DNA of 62,242 nucleotides from Bacteroidota bacterium (GTDB lineage: Bacteria > Bacteroidota > Bacteroidia > Sphingobacteriales > Sphingobacteriaceae), in assembly GCA_023427985.1 (NCBI GenBank), contig JAEYZM010000027.1, forward strand, positions 1 through 62,242, given 5' to 3'. Position 1 is the stretch's first letter, and the number at the start of each line of letters is the position of its first letter. This document shows positions 57,546 through 62,242 of the stretch, piece after piece. A model generated the notes under the pieces. That model worked only from the letters and a program-made list of their open reading frames with translations. It was not told where the DNA came from and ran no database searches. The position numbers and the translations under genes were made by a program.

Positions 57546-59417
57546 ATGGCTGAGTTAAATTACAGTGAAGACGATATTAAGTCGCTGGATTGGAAGGAGC
57601 ATATTCGATTAAGACCGGGGATGTACATTGGAAAGTTGGGCGATGGTTCGGCGCATGACGATGGGATATATATTTTGTTGAAGGAGATCATCGACAATTC
57701 GATTGATGAATTTGTGATGGGGGCGGGGAAGACGGTTGAGCTTACGGTGTCTGAACATAAAGTGATTGTGCGCGATTATGGTCGTGGGATTCCTTTGGGG
57801 AAGGTGATTGATTGCGTGTCGAAAATTAATACGGGTGGTAAATACGATTCGAAAGCATTTCAGAAATCGGTTGGATTGAACGGTGTGGGAACGAAGGCGG
57901 TGAATGCTTTGTCGTCCTATTTTAAAGTACAATCGTATCGCGATGGTAAGACGAAGTTGGCGGAATTTGAAAAAGGAAATTTAACGAAAGATCATAAAGA
58001 AGAGAGTACAACGCAGCGTAACGGTACGTGTATAACTTATGTTCCAGACGAAGGAATCTTTAGGAATTACAGGTATTTGCCGGAGTTCATCACGAACATG
58101 ATTTGGAATTATGTTTATCTGAATGCGGGCTTAACGATTGTGTTGAACGGTGAGAAATTTGCGTCGCAACGCGGCTTGTATGATTTGTTAGATCGTAAGA
58201 CCGATGATACGATTCGATATCCTATAGTGCACATGAAAGGTGAGGATATTGAAATTGCGATGACGCATAACAACCAGTATGGTGAAGAGTATTATTCATT
58301 TGTGAACGGACAGAATACGACGCAAGGGGGTACGCATCAAGCAGCGTTTAGAGAAGCGGTCGTGAAAACGGTTCGTGAGTTTTTTAAGAAGGAATTCGAT
58401 GCATCGGATATACGAGCTTCAATAGTTGCAGCCATCAGCATAAGAATTCAAGAACCGGTTTTTGAATCGCAAACGAAAACTAAATTAGGTTCTATAAATG
58501 CAGCGCCAGAAGGTCCAACGATTCGTAACTGGATTGTGGATTTTGTGAAGAAGGAATTGGATAATTATTTGCACAAACATCCGGAGACTGCGGATGCCAT
58601 GTTGAAACGAATTTTGCAAAGTGAGCGAGAACGTAAGGACATTGCGGGCATTAAGAAATTGGCGAATGAGCGTGCAAAAAAAGCAGCCTTGCATAATCGG
58701 AAATTGCGCGATTGTAAAGTGCATTTGGATGATGAAAAACACGAACGCCGATTTGATACTACTTTATTTATAACCGAAGGTGATTCGGCGAGTGGTTCTA
58801 TTACAAAGTCGCGCGATGTGGAAACGCAAGCGGTCTTTAGTTTGAAGGGAAAGCCATTGAATTGTTTTGGCTTGACGAAGAAAGTAGTGTATGAAAATGA
58901 AGAGTTCAATTTATTGCAACATGCATTGAACATAGAAGATGGGATTGATGGATTGCGTTATAACAACATTGTGATTGCGACCGATGCCGATGTGGATGGT
59001 ATGCACATTCGATTGTTGATGATGACTTTCTTTTTACAGTTTTTCCCTGAAGTGGTGAAGGCTGGACATTTATATATTTTACAAACACCATTGTTCAGGG
59101 TAAGGAATAAAAAAGAAACGATTTATTGTTACTCGGAAGATGAGAAACGTAAAGCACTTTCGAAATTAGGGCAACGCTCGGAGATTACCAGATTTAAAGG
59201 GCTTGGCGAGATATCGCCAGAAGAGTTCGGGAAATTTATTGGGAAAGATATTCGATTGGATCCGATTTTAATTTCGAAAGAAAGTAAGATGTTGCAGATG
59301 TTGGATTATTATATGGGGAAAAATACTCCAGCTCGACAAGAGTTTATTGTGAAGAATTTGAAAGTGGAGAAAGATGTAGTAGAAGAGGAAGAAGTGCTCA
59401 CGGAAGAACAAGAATAA
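57546..59417 (+). CDS. parE: DNA topoisomerase IV subunit B (GyrB/ParE type)
   Basis: ATPase subunit of the type IIA enzyme that unlinks daughter chromosomes. 623 residues. GHKL domain with RPGMYIG (23-29), EIIDNSIDE (47-55) and LNGVGTKAVNALS (111-123), then TOPRIM with EGDSASGS (411-418) and ATDADVDGMHIR. The gyrase-type C-terminal insert is absent, favouring ParE. Upstream of parC by 45 bases, probably one operon. Confidence 0.95.
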   Translation: MAELNYSEDDIKSLDWKEHIRLRPGMYIGKLGDGSAHDDGIYILLKEIIDNSIDEFVMGAGKTVELTVSEHKVIVRDYGRGIPLGKVIDCVSKINTGGKYDSKAFQKSVGLNGVGTKAVNALSSYFKVQSYRDGKTKLAEFEKGNLTKDHKEESTTQRNGTCITYVPDEGIFRNYRYLPEFITNMIWNYVYLNAGLTIVLNGEKFASQRGLYDLLDRKTDDTIRYPIVHMKGEDIEIAMTHNNQYGEEYYSFVNGQNTTQGGTHQAAFREAVVKTVREFFKKEFDASDIRASIVAAISIRIQEPVFESQTKTKLGSINAAPEGPTIRNWIVDFVKKELDNYLHKHPETADAMLKRILQSERERKDIAGIKKLANERAKKAALHNRKLRDCKVHLDDEKHERRFDTTLFITEGDSASGSITKSRDVETQAVFSLKGKPLNCFGLTKKVVYENEEFNLLQHALNIEDGIDGLRYNNIVIATDADVDGMHIRLLMMTFFLQFFPEVVKAGHLYILQTPLFRVRNKKETIYCYSEDEKRKALSKLGQRSEITRFKGLGEISPEEFGKFIGKDIRLDPILISKESKMLQMLDYYMGKNTPARQEFIVKNLKVEKDVVEEEEVLTEEQE

Positions 59418-59462
59418 ATTTTGAATTGGAATTGAAGCGTGTTGAAATAATTATTTTTTGAA

Positions 59463-62168
59463 ATGGCGAAGAAGCAGAAGATAGAATACAAACCACAAGA
59501 TGAGCGCGATCATTTGAATGAGTCGGAAGGTATGACACATCATGTGATTCCGATCAACGGTTTATATGAGAATTGGTTTTTAGATTATGCATCGTACGTA
59601 ATATTAGATCGTGCGGTACCCAATATTTACGATGGTTTGAAGCCAGTGCAGCGTAGGATATTGCATTCATTGAAAGAGATGGATGATGGTCGATACAATA
59701 AAGCAGCGAACGTCATCGGAAATACCATGAAATATCACCCTCATGGTGATGCATCGATTGGTGATGCGATGGTTCAAATTGGTCAGAAGAATTTGTTGAT
59801 TGATTGTCAAGGTAACTGGGGCGATCCGGTGACGGGCGATAGTGCAGCTGCGCCGCGTTATATCGAAGCGCGATTGACAAAATTTGCATTGGAAGTGGTG
59901 TTTAATCCGCAGACTACCGCTTGGCAATTGTCTTACGATGGAAGGAATAAAGAGCCGATTACATTGCCAGTGAAGTTTCCATTGTTATTAGCACAAGGAG
60001 CAGACGGTATTGCAGTAGGTTTGGCAACGAAAATTCTTCCGCACAATTTTAATGAATTGATAGATGCATCGATTGAAGTTTTAAAAGGTGTTCGTCCGAA
60101 TATTTTACCAGATTTTTACACGGGAGGGTATGCCGATTTTTCTGCGTACAATGAAGGACAGCGTGGAGGGAAAGTGCGTGTGCGTGCGAAAATTGTGGAG
60201 CGCGATAAGAAAACATTAGCGATAACGGAAGTGCCGTTTACAACTACAACTGGAAGTTTGATTGATAGCATTATCAATGCAAATGAAAAAGGGAAAATTA
60301 AGATTAAAAAAATCGAAGACAATACCGCGCAAAATGTTGAAATCATTGTGCATTTAGCGCCGGGGATTTCTCCCGATGTTACCATCGATGCATTGTATGC
60401 GTTCACAGATTGTGAAGTTTCAATTTCTCCAAATACTTGTGTAATTAAGAATGACAAGCCGTATTTCATGAGTGTGAACGATATACTCATTGAAAGTACG
60501 AATCATACCAAGTCATTATTAAAACAGGAATTGCAAATTCGTTTAGATGAGTTGAACGAGAAATGGCATTTTTCTTCTTTGGAGAAAATATTTATTGAAG
60601 AACGAATTTATCGCGACATTGAAGAGTGTGAAACTTTTGAAGCAGTAATTGAGACCATAGATAAAGGCTTGGAGCCTTTTAAATCTAAGCTCATGCGAGA
60701 AGTTACGCAAGAAGATATTGTAGCATTAACAGAAATTAAAATCAAACGTATTTCTAAGTTCGATGCATTCAAAGCCGATGAGTTGTTGAAAGGTATTGAA
60801 AAAGAAATGAAAGAAGTTAAGTCGAATTTGAAGCACTTAACTGATTATGCTATTGATTATTTTACTCGACTGAAAGAGAAATATGGAAAAGGTCGTGAAC
60901 GTAAAACGGAGATTAAAGCATTTGATAAAGTACAAGCGACACAAGTAGCATTGGCGAACCAAAAGCTGTACATCAACAGGGCCGATGGTTTCGTGGGATT
61001 GGGTTTGAAAAAAGACGAATACGTTTGTGATTGCTCAGACATCGACGATATTATTGTTTTTTGTGCCGATGGTAAGTTTAAGGTGATTAAAGTTGCGGAG
61101 AAAACTTTTGTTGGAAAAGACATCATACATGCGGCGGTGTTCAAAAAAAATGATGATCGTACAGTTTATCATATGATCTATAAAGATGGAGCAAGTGGAA
61201 AATCCTTTGTAAAAAGATTTTCGATAGGAGGGGTGACGCGCGATAAAGATTATGATTTAACACAAGGATCGAAGGGTAGTCAAGTATTATATTTTACATC
61301 GAATCCGAATGGAGAATCGGAAGTGGTACAAGTTACTTTGAAGCCGATGGCGAAATTGCGCAAGCTCACCATTGATATTGATTTTGCAGAGTTAGCCATT
61401 AAAGGCAGATCATCGATGGGAAATACAGTAACTAAATTTCCTGTGAAGAAAGTGGTACAATTGAGTAAAGGTGTTTCTACTTTAGGCGGTCGTGCGATTT
61501 GGTTCGACGAAGTGGTGAAGCGATTGAATACCGATGGTAGAGGTAAGTATTTAGGGACTTTCCAAGGCGATGATAAAATTTTAGTGATTTATAAAGATGG
61601 TACGTATGAGTTAACGAATTTTGATTTAACCAATCACTACGATGATAAATATTTTGTATTAGAGAAATTTGATACGGAGCGAGTGGTGAATGCAATACAT
61701 TTCGATGGTGCTAACAAATCGACCTACGTTAAAAGATTTTTGATTGAGAATACTACGATTAATAAAAAATTCAGTTTTATCTCTGAAGCCGCTGGATCTA
61801 AATGTTGGTTTGCGAGTACATTGATAGAGCCGATGGTTCGAGTTGTCTTTAATAAGGATGGTAAGACTCAACCTGCCGATCTTGAATTAAATGTTGCAGC
61901 GTTCATTGATGTGAAGGGGATGAAGGCAATTGGGAATAAAATGGGTAAATACCCGGTGAAAGAAATAATTGATATTTCTGAAACACAAATTCTCGATGAA
62001 GTAGACGAAGACGATTTAGAAGCAGTGCAGTTAGCGTTAGAAAATATCAAAGCAAACAAGCCCGCTAACGCCGCCGCCGAATCCAAACCAAAAGATAAAA
62101 TTGAGTTCACCATCACCAATCCAGACGACATTGACATGGACGGCGAAGGCCAAACGAAGCTCTTCTAA
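59463..62168 (+). CDS. parC: DNA topoisomerase IV subunit A (GyrA/ParC type)
   Basis: DNA-breaking subunit of the partner complex. 901 residues. Winged-helix region with YNKAANVIGNTMKYHPHGD and the nucleophile Y133 in AAPRYIEARLT, QGNWG, the coiled coil after 400, and a C-terminal beta-pinwheel of several blades after about 490 (for example KLYINRADGFVGLGL). No GyrA box (QRRGGKG-like) is seen. The quinolone-region residues read GDASIGDAM. Acts with ParE in decatenation. Confidence 0.95.
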   Translation: MAKKQKIEYKPQDERDHLNESEGMTHHVIPINGLYENWFLDYASYVILDRAVPNIYDGLKPVQRRILHSLKEMDDGRYNKAANVIGNTMKYHPHGDASIGDAMVQIGQKNLLIDCQGNWGDPVTGDSAAAPRYIEARLTKFALEVVFNPQTTAWQLSYDGRNKEPITLPVKFPLLLAQGADGIAVGLATKILPHNFNELIDASIEVLKGVRPNILPDFYTGGYADFSAYNEGQRGGKVRVRAKIVERDKKTLAITEVPFTTTTGSLIDSIINANEKGKIKIKKIEDNTAQNVEIIVHLAPGISPDVTIDALYAFTDCEVSISPNTCVIKNDKPYFMSVNDILIESTNHTKSLLKQELQIRLDELNEKWHFSSLEKIFIEERIYRDIEECETFEAVIETIDKGLEPFKSKLMREVTQEDIVALTEIKIKRISKFDAFKADELLKGIEKEMKEVKSNLKHLTDYAIDYFTRLKEKYGKGRERKTEIKAFDKVQATQVALANQKLYINRADGFVGLGLKKDEYVCDCSDIDDIIVFCADGKFKVIKVAEKTFVGKDIIHAAVFKKNDDRTVYHMIYKDGASGKSFVKRFSIGGVTRDKDYDLTQGSKGSQVLYFTSNPNGESEVVQVTLKPMAKLRKLTIDIDFAELAIKGRSSMGNTVTKFPVKKVVQLSKGVSTLGGRAIWFDEVVKRLNTDGRGKYLGTFQGDDKILVIYKDGTYELTNFDLTNHYDDKYFVLEKFDTERVVNAIHFDGANKSTYVKRFLIENTTINKKFSFISEAAGSKCWFASTLIEPMVRVVFNKDGKTQPADLELNVAAFIDVKGMKAIGNKMGKYPVKEIIDISETQILDEVDEDDLEAVQLALENIKANKPANAAAESKPKDKIEFTITNPDDIDMDGEGQTKLF

Positions 62169-62220
62169 AGCTTTATATAAAAAGCCGTAAATAAAAACCC
62201 GCATTCTTGCATCCGAGTGG

Positions 62221-62242
62221 TGGCACGACTTAAGTCGTGCCA
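62221..62242. repeat. perfect palindrome at the window end
   Basis: A 22-base perfect palindrome with half TGGCACGACTT, about 50 bases after parC. It is cut by the window edge, so it may be longer or part of a parC terminator or dispersed repeat. Confidence 0.6.

Overview
The window is a stretch of AT-rich bacterial chromosome from the phylum Bacteroidota. Evidence for this: type IX secretion (T9SS) sorting domains of both types (Por-type tails at 1099-1692, 29168-32032, 42256-44079 and 44179-45891; gliding-motility/CHU_C-type tails at 12888-14402 and 14419-16956); Bacteroidota-type promoters (TTTG, about 20 nt, TAnnTTTG); a bacillithiol rather than glutathione thiol system; and typical Bacteroidota gene neighbourhoods (rpmB-rpmG-DUF4295-ftsY-rimO; parA-parB-DUF5683-dapB-lepB; surE-lpxB-spoIID). 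I cannot place it below phylum.

Layout. 1-3120 looks like a decayed integron: three short-leader gene cassettes on the minus strand, each followed by an attC-like imperfect palindrome whose outer arm matches the start of its own cassette, with a degraded tyrosine-recombinase C-terminus beside them (2965-3120). 3.2-12.9 kb is housekeeping (ahcY, bacilliredoxin, cdaA, folP, a DUF1599 protein, a DoxX-like protein, an Opp/Dpp permease, aroK, a PyrR-like phosphoribosyltransferase, rlmD). 12.9-17.0 kb holds two paralogous secreted CHU_C proteins and a probable small gene under a consensus promoter. 17.3-22.0 kb: TetR regulator, Rieske-like lipoprotein, pheS, kbl, trhO and a 5'-truncated DUF486 gene. 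22.1-28.6 kb: bshA, then a minus-strand cluster of a membrane Fe-S protein, HAD protein, CCG-type Fe-S protein, a small conserved protein, and an MbnP/MbnH-like pair. After tRNA-Phe (28.7 kb) come a T9SS subtilase, tdk, an Opp-like binding lipoprotein and a BtuF-like protein. 36.7-40.9 kb is the par-dap-lep operon; 42.3-45.9 kb a tandem pair of T9SS proteins, the first with codon use suggesting very high expression; 45.9-50.5 kb bshC, rimO, ftsY and ribosomal proteins; 50.7-62.2 kb acs, surE-lpxB-spoIID, a response regulator, tcdA and topoisomerase IV (parE, parC).

Genes that work together: bshA, bshC and the bacilliredoxin belong to bacillithiol metabolism. The CCG Fe-S protein and the membrane 4Fe-4S protein resemble the two halves of a heterodisulfide-reductase-like electron carrier and sit upstream of the di-heme peroxidase/MbnP pair. 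parA/parB and parE/parC serve chromosome segregation and decatenation.

The most unusual non-coding structure, apart from the cassettes, is a mosaic of short-period repeats filling many intergenic gaps. A (TTAAGAA/TTAAGAG)n array ending in TTAAGAACG follows the stop codons of many genes, nearly always in the same orientation relative to the upstream gene, and is often followed by a second low-complexity module. One copy abuts the truncated DUF486 gene.
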